From: Rugalucina vietnamica
Lineage: Eukaryota; Mollusca; Bivalvia; Lucinida; Lucinidae
Direction of reading: 5' to 3'
Assembly: GCA_964017185.1 (NCBI GenBank)
Contig: OZ024870.1
Coordinates: forward strand, 29,287,621 to 29,351,620
Length of the DNA: 64,000 bases
In this document: one piece after another, positions 56,188-64,000 of the stretch
Position numbering within the stretch: the stretch's first letter is position 1
Layout of the letters: each line of letters starts with the position of its first letter
Made by a program: the position numbers and the translations under genes
The notes under the pieces: generated by a model
Databases searched by the model: none
Told to the model about the DNA's origin: nothing
What the model saw: only the letters and a program-made list of their open reading frames with translations

Positions 56188-57290
56188 GCTGTTCTTGCAT
56201 TTTCACTCCAATCCACTTAAAATCTCTTGAAAATAACATTATCAACGTAAAAACGAACCGAAAACCGCGGAGCTTCTTCAACGTCGGCCATTTTGTTTCT
56301 ATGAAATACATGACGTCACGTCACTTTGACCAATGACGTCGGCCAAAACCCATGTTCAAACGGCACGTGAATTTCATGATTTGAACATGGGTTTTGTGGT
56401 TTGAACACGGCTTTCGACCAATCAAAAACGGCTTCAAACAGCTATGCGCATAGATATCTATGCAAGAATGTGAAATTGAGCACTTCAACGGTCTTTCACC
56501 GCGCCTGTTGTTTCCTAATTTCCCCGTATGTCGCCTCTCCGTAATCAAAATCGATAAACATGTACAACTAAATATCACTTTGTGGTACACACCATTGCCT
56601 TTCAATGAATGGAACAAGTAGTGAAGAACAGATTGTGTCTATGCACACGATCATACTTTTTGTTTATTTTAATAACTCCGAGTTGCTTTTGGTCATAAAT
56701 AGAGTTTAGCACGTGTTTCTATTTACCTTCGGAATTCCAGAACTTTGCGCATAAAATTCGAGTGTGAAGGCGGGGAAATATATATATATATCACTGTCAC
56801 TCATTTATGTCTAATTTTAATTAGTCTTTAATTGGTTTATCTGTAATGCATTTGGGAAATTTTCGACAGATCCATGTTCAGCAAACGAAGCACTAGAACA
56901 TACCAAAAATTATCAAAATTGTAAAAAATGATTGAAAGTATATTCTTGCATAGATATCTATGCGCATAGCTGTTTGAAGCCGTTTTCGATTGGTCGAAAG
57001 CTGTGTTCAAACAGTGAAACCCATGTTCAAATCATGAAATTCACGTGCCGTTTGAACATGGGTTTTGGCCGACGTCATTGGTCAATGCGACGTGACGTCA
57101 TGTGTTTTGCAGAAACAAAATGGCCGACGTTGAAGAAGCTCCGCGGTTTTCGGTGAGTTTTTACGTTGTAATGTTATTTCCATAAGATTTTAAGTGGGTT
57201 AGAGTGAAAATGCAAGAATAGCGATCAACCATGGTTTGTTTCAGTGTTCAAACATTCGCTGGATCACTCGGAAGGTGTTTGAACACGCGG
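56121..57290. mobile_element. Long inverted-repeat element, arms about 350 bp
   Basis: The left arm 56121-56469 and right arm 56942-57290 are inverted copies. They share GTTCAAACACCTTCCGAGTG, CAACCATGGTTGATCG-type, GCGGAGCTTCTTCAACGTCG, CCAATGACGTCGGCCAAAAC, CCATGTTCAAACGGCACGTG and CATAGATATCTATGCAAGAA blocks. The 470-bp spacer is AT-rich and unpaired. Each arm contains one short ATG exon-like segment pointing outward. Confidence 0.8.
57120..57152 (+). CDS. Candidate first coding exon in the right arm
   Basis: ATG at 57120 in CAAAATGGCC, eleven codons (MADVEEAPRFS), then a consensus donor GTGAGT at 57153-57158. The inverted copy on the - strand (ATG at about 56297) encodes the same residues but has GTTCGT in place of GTGAGT. 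A short ATG exon with upstream CRE-like TGACGTCA (57094-57101) suggests that the repeat arm carries a promoter and first exon of a transposon or host gene. No partner exon was found downstream, so this remains tentative. Confidence 0.3.
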
Positions 57291-57584
57291 GATTGATCGG
57301 AATTAAACAGCAACTACCATACATTGCATAAATGACATCTACTAGAGTCAGCCTGTTGAATAGTGAAATTTCAGATATAATGCTTAAATTCCACTGTTTA
57401 GTAGTCCTTTACATTTGTTAGAGACAGGGTGAAAATAAAAGGAGTCGGAATGTAATTCATTTTATCATTCTCTATACTGTTGAGAAATTATTTTGGTCTA
57501 AATCAGCTAAAGGCAATTATTCTGAGCACAGCTTTACCTGTGTACATATTGTTGTGTTTTGCTCATTGTCAATGCATTGTCTAC

Positions 57585-57859
57585 ATGATGCCAACTTGTC
57601 CGTGCGAATATACAGAGATTTTTAAAATTGCAAAAAAATGAAACTTTTCAGTAGAAAATTTCGATATTGTTCTTATTTTTGTTTAAAACATAGATTGTTG
57701 GTACATGTACACCGAAGCGGTTCTAACAAGTACCCACAATCTATGTTTTGGAGCAAAAATAAGAAAAATAGGCATACCTCTGCATACCCCCAGCTTACAT
57801 TTAGCTATATAAAAATGGGGTTCGAGAGGTATACATGTCACGGATATTTTTTCCTGATG
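57585..57859 (+). mobile_element. Palindromic MITE FB-A, copy 7
   Basis: CATGATGCCAACTTGTCCGTG at the left; CACGGATATTTTTTCCTGATG at the right; the core palindrome is shortened (AACATAGATTGTTGGTACAT / CAAGTACCCACAATCTATGT). Confidence 0.75.
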
Positions 57860-58146
57860 TCCTTACACTATTCTCTTAATTTATCCGCATCTCTTTGGTT
57901 CCAATATGCATAATATATTTTACGACAAGTCGCCGTACAGCATCCATAATGCATATTATATTTTCCTTTTGATCCTTTGAGATCAGCGGGGGTATTCTGA
58001 GAAATCAGAAAATCAGTATCGATATAGATTAATTTTCTTACCAACGTTTCATACATGTGTATTTGGCTGCTTGGATACTACTAGGCTTAAGTGGTATGAC
58101 CCACCCCTTTTCTCATTAATTTCTCGCTGCTCTTATAGATTGCAAT
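57860..58146. other. No gene recognised
   Basis: Short ORF only. Confidence 0.4.
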
Positions 58147-58161
58147 TTTATTTTTATTAAC

Positions 58162-58489
58162 CTAACTTCTTGCACATGTACTATTCAAGATTGATATAAC
58201 ACCACAAATAAACATAATGAAATTCATCATGACAGAAGTGAAATGACTGATCCCATCGGTGCCGTTAGAACTATCTCGACTGGCTTTGTTGAACAATGCC
58301 TGTTGTGTAGTACTCAGATGAAGACGCAGCATCGTGGTATTTTCTTGTTGTGTGCTTACTGAGGACGTGTTTTCAAAATAACAGTAATGGAACTGAGACT
58401 CCAAAAGCGTTTTCGCAAAGTCCGCTGCCTCACTGCTACATAATGTCGAAACTGCATCGCTGAAACAACTTGTTGCGATGATTAAAGGC
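58162..58489 (-). pseudogene. Solitary diverged copy of the terminal exon of the Cys-rich gene
   Basis: It begins after a CAG acceptor (AG at 58490-58491 on the complementary strand). The peptide starts PLIIATSCFSDAVSTLCSSE, has QFHYCYF, LHLSTTQQALFNKASR and a hydrophobic tail (SVMMNFIMFICGVISI) before a stop at 58162. The intron just upstream also matches (TAGTGTCGCTAT in the + gene, CAGTGTCGCTAT here). The reading frame is intact, and AATAAA on the - strand lies within 20 bp downstream. No other exon was found between 58490 and 59065 or beyond, so it could be a pseudogene, or the 3' end of a paralogue with far-off exons. Confidence 0.7.
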
Positions 58490-58627
58490 CTGAAAATATA
58501 CATGAAATAGCGACACTGAAATTAAAAACAAGACTTCAGTTTGAAATGACTGAAAACACTATACCTAAATATATAACAAAATTTTTAACCGAACACCTTG
58601 ATTTTCTGGGATAATTTTGAACCAAGG

Positions 58628-58771
58628 TAGCTATGTTTGTTTGTTTGAATTAATGCTTAACGTCCAAGTCAACAGCTATGGTCATGTCGGGAGGCTTTGC
58701 CTGGAGGCACAGACAGCCCATCTATTTTTAGGCCCCAATGGGCGGGGATCCATTTTCGCTCACGTCCACCC
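58628..58771 (-). mobile_element. SINE-like R4 copy with 11-bp target duplication
   Basis: TTGAACCAAGG occurs at 58617-58627 and again at 58772-58782. Between them is the inverted SINE end: GTTTGTTTGTTTGAATTAAT (tail), CTTAACGTCCAAGTCAACAG, CTATGGTCATG and GGCTTTGCCTGGAGGCACAG. The duplication marks one retrotransposition event; the copy is 5'-truncated or internally deleted. Confidence 0.75.
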
Positions 58772-58782
58772 TTGAACCAAGG

Positions 58783-59065
58783 AATCTTTGGGATTAAAAC
58801 TTATATGCAGCATTATTTATTCATTCGCCATTAGTTAGCCACAGAATTTAATTTACTCAGCTCGAATTTGACGACGTGGTTGATTTATTAACTTCGCTAA
58901 CCCCTAACCCAAAAGTCACAAAATTCTGCAAAAACACATGATAACGATTTGGGGACCACATTTGCCCAACCATGCGTTAATGCCTTTTCTATAATGATGC
59001 TAGAGGTCAGCCATTTTCTTGACTCAGTCTGGAACTTCATGCAAAGGGCTCGAATATAGGAAGAT
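58783..59065. other. No gene recognised
   Basis: Short ORF only. Confidence 0.4.
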
Positions 59066-59069
59066 TTAA

Positions 59070-60013
59070 GGATGTTCGCTGCTAACATTTGTCATTTCGG
59101 AACTTCCGGTTTTTCTTTTGTTGAATATCTCGTAAAGGGTGGCAGATATTTTCCTAATATTTTATATTTGGAAACATATTGATGATATGCATTGAATGAG
59201 CAGTGAAAATTGTCAATCTAAGAAACTTCATTTTTTCACCCCATTTTCTGCAACATTTCAGAAAATTTTATTTGTCAGTAAAATTTAGGGGGTAGGGTAG
59301 ATTAAACTTGAATATTACAAATCTTCAAATTTATTGCACTAGTTCGATGTTTATTTTAGCTGCAGTATATGTGTACATGGTCTTCTAAGTCAGTCTTTGG
59401 GTTTTTGGTGTGCTGGTTATAAAATTTTAGGTGGTTTTATGAAATGGGCTTTAAGAAACAAAACAGCCGAAAAAAGGCTGAAAATGGCGATTTTCAAGTT
59501 GTTGGTTCTCTCTTATATGCACACTACCCTATATATTTCTTTCTTTTATTCGAACAATATTACCAAGTTCTATGTTGTGTGAAAATACAAGAAAAAGTTT
59601 GAATCAACAAATATGGGTTTGGCACATTTCAAAATATTGCTATTTTCCGACTTTTCAAGTATGGGGGTAGGGTTGGAAAAGGAATCGTAAAAATTTGTAA
59701 TCCATTTCAAGTTGCAAATTTTTCTTTGCTTTTGGTCCAAAATAGTCTGCGATACGTAAATACTATGACTTTTGAAAGCATTCTAAGTATATGTTTGTTC
59801 AAGACAGGTATGTTTCAAAGAATTAAAAAATAAATTAATTTTACTAAATTTAAAACATGGTGCTCAGAGGTCTCATTCAGAGGCATGTAGCTTGAAAAAA
59901 TGCACACTACCCTATATTTATTTTGTTATTAAATGTCTTGTGTTGTATTTTGGAATCAAAAAAGAGGGGGTAGAAAAAAAGTTTGAATACTTTTTCATTG
60001 GCAGCGAACATCC
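59070..60013. mobile_element. TTAA-flanked non-autonomous DNA element, copy 1 (944 bp)
   Basis: TTAA at 59066-59069 and 60014-60017 flanks GGATGTTCGCTGC and its inverse GCAGCGAACATCC. The interior has no transposase. GCACACTACCCTATAT occurs twice (near 59521 and 59902). TTAA targeting is a hallmark of piggyBac-type transposition (established), although the end sequence here is not the classical piggyBac one. Confidence 0.85.
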
Positions 60014-60017
60014 TTAA

Positions 60018-61456
60018 GCTGAATATTCTGGCAGCCGTAATCATAAAGATTGTCTTACTACTGACCGCGCCTCTTCCAGACAATATTCAAGTCAAAATAA
60101 ACCTCATAAAGTGGAAACTTCAAGAAAATATTGATAAAATGGCTAATTATGGCAGAAACGCGAGATACTTCACTAGTTTGCCCTCGTTCTGAAATTTTCG
60201 ACAAAACTTCTATGTCTTTGAACAGGTGTATCAAAGCAAAATGAAATGCATTAAGATTAGGATTTTATTTTCGATATTCGAAGTCGTTAAAATGCACGTG
60301 CGATTATTGTAAACATCTCTTTTGCTCACGGTCGTTGCACAAAGATGAATTCGGCGATTCTTCCAGTTCAAAGTAAGGTTAATGAAGTTTAATTTTTCTA
60401 CTCCTGGCAATTTTCTTCCTGCAACCACCCCCCCTCCTCCCCCCCCCCCCCCCGCCAGAAAAATGTAAAAAGAAGGATTTGATGAATTTAATATACAAGG
60501 AATTAGTTGTTCAGTTTACAATATGACCCTCGAAAGAGTAATATGGGCCACAACGTGAGAAAATGTACCTTCGGACAATATTTTGAGTATTAAAATAACA
60601 AAGTTACTTTGAATGTCTAATGTTTGTAGAGTCTGTAAGTCTTTATTTGACCAGATTATTTCAGTTATTTTGTGAGTTATGGCCAATTTACTACATGAAC
60701 CCTAGAGACGTCATTGTCCTGAAAAATGACGTCAAAGTTGCGTAATGTATTTCTGCATGTTAGCAGAGCTAACAAAACTCGATGCATTAGCTTAAAACTG
60801 TTTAAGCACTTGTCAGAACCTGTTGTTAAGATAGAAGCATACCGTCTTTACAGGCAATATGTCGTAATTATTTTGTCTATTTTCATGATGATGCGGTTGC
60901 TATGGTTACCGTTTAACGAAAGATATAGGAAAATTATGTGTATTATGGGCTAAAACAAGGGCAGATAACCCCAATATTGAAAATAAATATGTTTTAAAAG
61001 TCATTCATTTGGTAGCCCGATGTTCAAAGATTACAAATACAGTGTTATTTGTAAAACGTATATTGCATCATTTTTCCGCTTTTTGCTGCTTTCTACTAGT
61101 AATGTCAAAATGTCCGAAGGTACACTTTGTCGCGTTGCGGTTCATATATGATTGCAAAGTTTACTTGACGTTTTCAAGTGGCCTGCATTGTCCCGATTAT
61201 ATATATATTTATTATTCGTTGCGATATTATTGGTTTTAGCAGAGTATATATACGTAGCTTATATTGCTGCATATATGGTAGAGTTCATTGAGTTTGTCAT
61301 GATTTTTTCGTTTGGATTTGGTAATGTAAGTATCGATATGTTCATGAATTTCGTGATTTATACGTTGTTTTTCGTCCTTGGTGACTATAAATAGTCTTGG
61401 TTTTGAGGGCTTGGTCATTCGAGGCTTGACAGACCGCTAAGGAGTATTTTTGTGTT
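60018..61456. other. No gene recognised; may include the 5' terminal region of the DIRS-like element
   Basis: A pyrimidine-rich run lies at 60425-60455 (C run). ORFs of 65-80 codons have no recognisable content. The start of the adjacent retroelement cannot be placed. Confidence 0.35.
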
Positions 61457-61668
61457 GTGGAAGTTCGTTTTGCTATTATGAGTGACGTAGAAGAGGTGTT
61501 AGAACAGCCAGCCGACAGACGAGGTAAGCCCCCGGGGGGATCAGTTGGTTCAGAAGCTTTTGAAGCTTTTGGTTTGTTCAGAGAGTATTTAGACAATAAA
61601 CTTGGTGACTTACGTAAAGACTTAAATGAACAGACTTCAAAATTGAAAAGGAAGGCACCTACTTTTAA

Positions 61669-62609
61669 GGATGTTCGCTGCTAACATTTGACATTTCGGA
61701 ACTTCCGGTTTTTCTTTTCTTGAATATCTTGTAAACGGTTGCAGATATTTTCCTAATATTTTACATTTGGATACATATTGATGATATGCATTCAATGAGC
61801 CATGAAAATTGTCAATCTAAGAAACTTCATTTTTTCACCCCATTTTCTGCAACTTTTCAGAAAATTTTAGTTGTCAGTAAAATTTAGGGGGTAGGGTAGA
61901 TTAAACTTGAATATTACACATCTTAAAATTAATTGCACAAGTTCGATGTTTATTTTAGCAGCAGTATATGTGTACATGGTCTTCTAAGTCAGTCTTTGTG
62001 TCTTTAGTGTGCTGGTTTTAAAATTTTAGGTGGTTTTATGAAATGGGCTTTAAGAAACAAAACAGCCGAAGAAAGGCTGGAAATGGCGATTTTCAAGTTG
62101 TTGGTTCTCTCTTATATGCTCACTACCCTATATATTTCTTTCTTTTATTCGAACAATATAACCAAGTTCTATGTTGTGTGAAAATACAAGAAAAAGTTTG
62201 AATCAACAAATATGAATTTGGCACATTTCAAAATATTGATTTTTTCCAACTTTTCAAGTATGGGGGTAGAGTTGAAAAAAGAATCGTAAATTTTTGTCAT
62301 CCACTCCAAGTTGCAAATTGTTCTATGCTTTTGGTCCAAAATAGTCTGCATTACGTAAATATTATGACTTTTGAAAGTATTCTAGGTGTATGTTCGTTCA
62401 AGACAGGTATGTTTCAAAGAATTAAAAATTAAATTAAATTTACCAAATTTAAAACATGGTGCTCAGAGGTCTCATTCAGAGGCTTGTAGCCTGAAATGCA
62501 CACTACCCTATATTTATTTTGTTTTCAAATGTCTTGCATTGTATTTTGGAATCAAAAACGAGTGGTAAGAGAAAAAGTTTGAATACTTTTTCATTGGCAG
62601 CGAACATCC
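61669..62609. mobile_element. TTAA-flanked non-autonomous DNA element, copy 2 (941 bp), inside gag
   Basis: TTAA at 61665-61668 and 62610-62613; ends GGATGTTCGCTGC and GCAGCGAACATCC. It aligns with copy 1 over its whole length with scattered substitutions and a few small indels, so both are young relatives. Confidence 0.85.
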
Positions 62610-63089
62610 TTAAAGTAGAATCGCATAGATACCAGTTTGAATTTAATACAGAAATTCAAGAAGGACTTGAAAGATTATTAATTGGCATCAGGCAGCAAGA
62701 CGCTGAGTTGTGTAAGGATTTAATTTACAAATTAAAGAAGAGAAACAAACTCATTAGAATTGCGGATAGATCCCCCGGGGGCTGGTTCACGGTTCGTGAG
62801 TACGAGGAACCTAGCCTTTGCGGAAGTGATTCCGAGGACGATAAGAAATTGAAGCAAGCTGAAGCCAGAGCGTTGAGGAAAATCAAACTTTCTCAAAACA
62901 AATCCGAAAGCACTCAGTCTTTTGCTGCCAATAATGGTTCTGAAACAAGTTCTTCTATTTTCATGCCTTCTGGCGTTTTGCCGGGAACCAGTGCTCAAGG
63001 GTCGGGCCTACCATCATGGGGTAGAGGAAGGGGAACTTATCCTTTTCGCCAAGCCACTGCCTCAGACATCTGCTTTGGTTGTGGACTCA

Positions 63090-63131
63090 CGGGTCACTTC
63101 AGGAGGGCTTGTCCCAACAAAGAAAACGTTC
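63090..63131 (+). other. CCHC zinc knuckle of Gag
   Basis: CFGCGLTGHFRRAC fits C-x2-C-x4-H-x4-C, the nucleic-acid-binding knuckle of retroelement Gag proteins. Confidence 0.85.
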
Positions 63132-63229
63132 AAGGACCAAAGTTCGGTTGGAACTTCAACCAGCAGCAACAACAGCAGCCACAGGGGGATACTAGAGAAA
63201 CCAAGCCAACAGTCACAGAAAATAAATGA

Positions 63230-64000
63230 TAAGTATTTTACAAATACTTCTACTTTATTTGAGTCAGAGACAATCTTTTCAAATACGTTCTATTTTCACG
63301 AACAGTATTTTGAAATACAAGAAAAAGACTTTGTAACTTCTAGTATAAATGTAAAAGGCAGACTCACTAAAATATAAGTTTTTGGAAAAATATTGGGGCT
63401 AATCCTAAAATTTTGAGCACGTTACAAGAAGGCTATAAAATTCCACTTTTTGAATCGCTTCCTGAGTCGTTTTCAAATAATAATGTTTCTGCTTTAAAAA
63501 ACATGGTTTTTGTGGAAGAAGCGGTTTCAGAATTGGTTAGTTCAAAACGCGTAGTTCAGACGCCTTTCAAGCCTTGGGTGGTTAGTCCTCTTAGTGTTTC
63601 TACAAATAAGTCTGGAAAGAAGAGACTTATTCTTGATCTTAGATTACTGAATAAGTTAATTTGGAAGCAAAAAATTCGCTTTGAAGATTGGAAAATTGCG
63701 TCAGAATACTTTGAGAAAGATTCGTTTTGCTTTAAATTTGACTTGTCAAAGGGATATCACCATATTAATATTTTTCCTGGACATCAGACATTTTTAGGTT
63801 TTTGTGTCAAGGGGAAGTACTATTGCTTCTCTGTATTACCCTTTGGGTTGAGTTCTGCCCCTTACATTTTTACAAAAGTGTTAAGAGAAATGGTTAAATA
63901 TTGGAAAAGCCATTGTATTAAGATTGTTATGTTCTTAGATGATGGTTGGGGTGCAAATTCAACCAAACAGTTGTGTTCAGCAGATGCCGAATTTGTTAGA
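63230..64000 (+). CDS. Reverse transcriptase (Pol) of the DIRS-like element, partial, with one probable frameshift
   Basis: The coding-like sequence begins in a frame overlapping the end of gag (peptides NDKYFTNTSTLF and VKGRLTK), which stops at 63375. From 63371 the next frame is open to the window end (210 codons) and continues FWKNIGANPKILSTLQEGYK. RT motifs in order: KPWVVSPLSVSTNKSG near codon 65, KKRLILDLRLLNK, the catalytic Asp in FKFDLSKGYHH, VLPFGLSSAP, and the double-Asp motif FLDDG. The one-base break near 63370 suggests a damaged copy, or else a programmed shift. The RNase H and recombinase regions are not in view. Confidence 0.75.

Larger units (their letters stand above)
61457..63229 (+). 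pseudogene. Gag-like ORF of the DIRS-like element, split by an insertion
   Basis: The 5' part (61457-61668; a second ATG is at 61478) encodes an acidic start (SDVEEVLEQPADRRGKPPGG) and a KLGDLRKDL helix-like stretch. The 3' part (62610-63229) continues with a helix-rich region (EIQEGLERLLIGIRQQDAEL), a SEDDKKLKQAEARAL region, a Gly/Ser linker and the zinc knuckle, then a Gln-rich tail (QQQQQQPQG). Between them lies a 941-bp element. Element plus one TTAA is 945 bp, divisible by three, so both halves are in the same frame. The insert contains stops (the first at 61682-61684), so the protein is truncated unless the insert is removed. Confidence 0.7.
61457..64000 (+). mobile_element. DIRS-like retrotransposon, partial, running off the window
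   Basis: Order: Gag-like ORF with CCHC knuckle, then a reverse transcriptase in an adjoining frame. The RT motif style (SGKKRLILDLRLLNK, FKFDLSKGYHHI, VLPFGLSSAP, FLDDG) is that of DIRS/tyrosine-recombinase retroelements, as I recall them. The tyrosine recombinase and the right terminal repeat would lie beyond 64000, so the class is inferred from the RT alone. A TTAA-flanked element is inserted in gag. Confidence 0.7.

Noticed and set aside
56063-57156. ORFs ending ETKWPTLKKLRGFR in both arms of the long inverted repeat
   Set aside because: They are out-of-frame readings of the segment whose better reading is the short ATG exon with a donor site.
60425-60455. Poly-C stretch as a regulatory element
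   Set aside because: Simple low-complexity run with no supporting context.
1-64000. Bacterial-style features (operons, ribosome binding sites, CRISPR arrays, riboswitches)
   Set aside because: The window is eukaryotic; the tandem arrays have units of 8, 128, 165-180 or more bp without unique spacers between conserved short repeats.

Overview
This is an AT-rich, intron-bearing, repeat-saturated eukaryotic window. The mix of repeats points to a marine bivalve mollusc or a close relative: rolling-circle-like elements with internal minisatellites, palindromic MITEs, tRNA-derived SINEs whose 3' end resembles GCTGTTGACTGGGACGTTAAAC, and a DIRS-type retrotransposon. The taxon is inferred from repeat style; there is no rRNA or mitochondrial marker. 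No operons, ribosome binding sites, CRISPR arrays or convincing functional tRNA genes were seen.

Only one region looks like a true host gene. Four spliced exons on the + strand (37628-37763, 38387-38529, 41928-42069, 42294-42609) have compatible phases and good splice sites. Each encodes three cysteines, and the last also carries a Thr-rich linker and a C-terminal hydrophobic tail, so the product looks like a small secreted, probably GPI-anchored, Cys-rich protein whose signal-peptide exon I could not find. The third exon has two decayed tandem copies just upstream (38856-38994, 39213-39340). A diverged copy of the last exon lies alone on the - strand at 58162-58489. A kinase-like fragment (3946-4326) is the only other host-like coding stretch.

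Layout: 1-15.9 kb holds MITEs, inverted-repeat-bounded elements and SINE fragments, including a MITE (13303-14130) nested in another with a readable 6-bp target duplication. 15.9-24.7 kb holds three large elements of one architecture (hairpin near one end, subterminal inverted repeat, TT at the boundary, tandem repeats inside). The middle one carries ten AGGTCAnnnTGACCT-type sites spaced by 128 bp (136 for the last step). 24.8-37.5 kb is mostly foldback MITEs, diverged tandem repeats and microsatellites. 37.6-42.9 kb is the Cys-rich gene, with a fourth large element inside an intron. 43.6-45.7 kb is a long inverted repeat followed by a 180-bp satellite. 45.9-47.4 kb has an inverted repeat enclosing a tRNA-like head, a second tRNA-like head and a broken L1-type ORF1. 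52.0-53.9 kb is an element with 25-bp perfect terminal inverted repeats enclosing a GGTCGGCA minisatellite. 56.0-57.3 kb is a long inverted repeat whose arms each contain a short ATG exon next to a splice-donor position.

The right end (61.4-64.0 kb) is a DIRS-like retrotransposon: a Gag with a CCHC knuckle, split by a 941-bp TTAA-flanked element, followed by a reverse transcriptase running off the window. A near-identical copy of the 941-bp element lies at 59070-60013. The window therefore records repeated rounds of transposition around a small extracellular-protein gene. The most unusual signals are the periodic nuclear-receptor-type site array, the exon duplications, and the frame-preserving insertion in gag.
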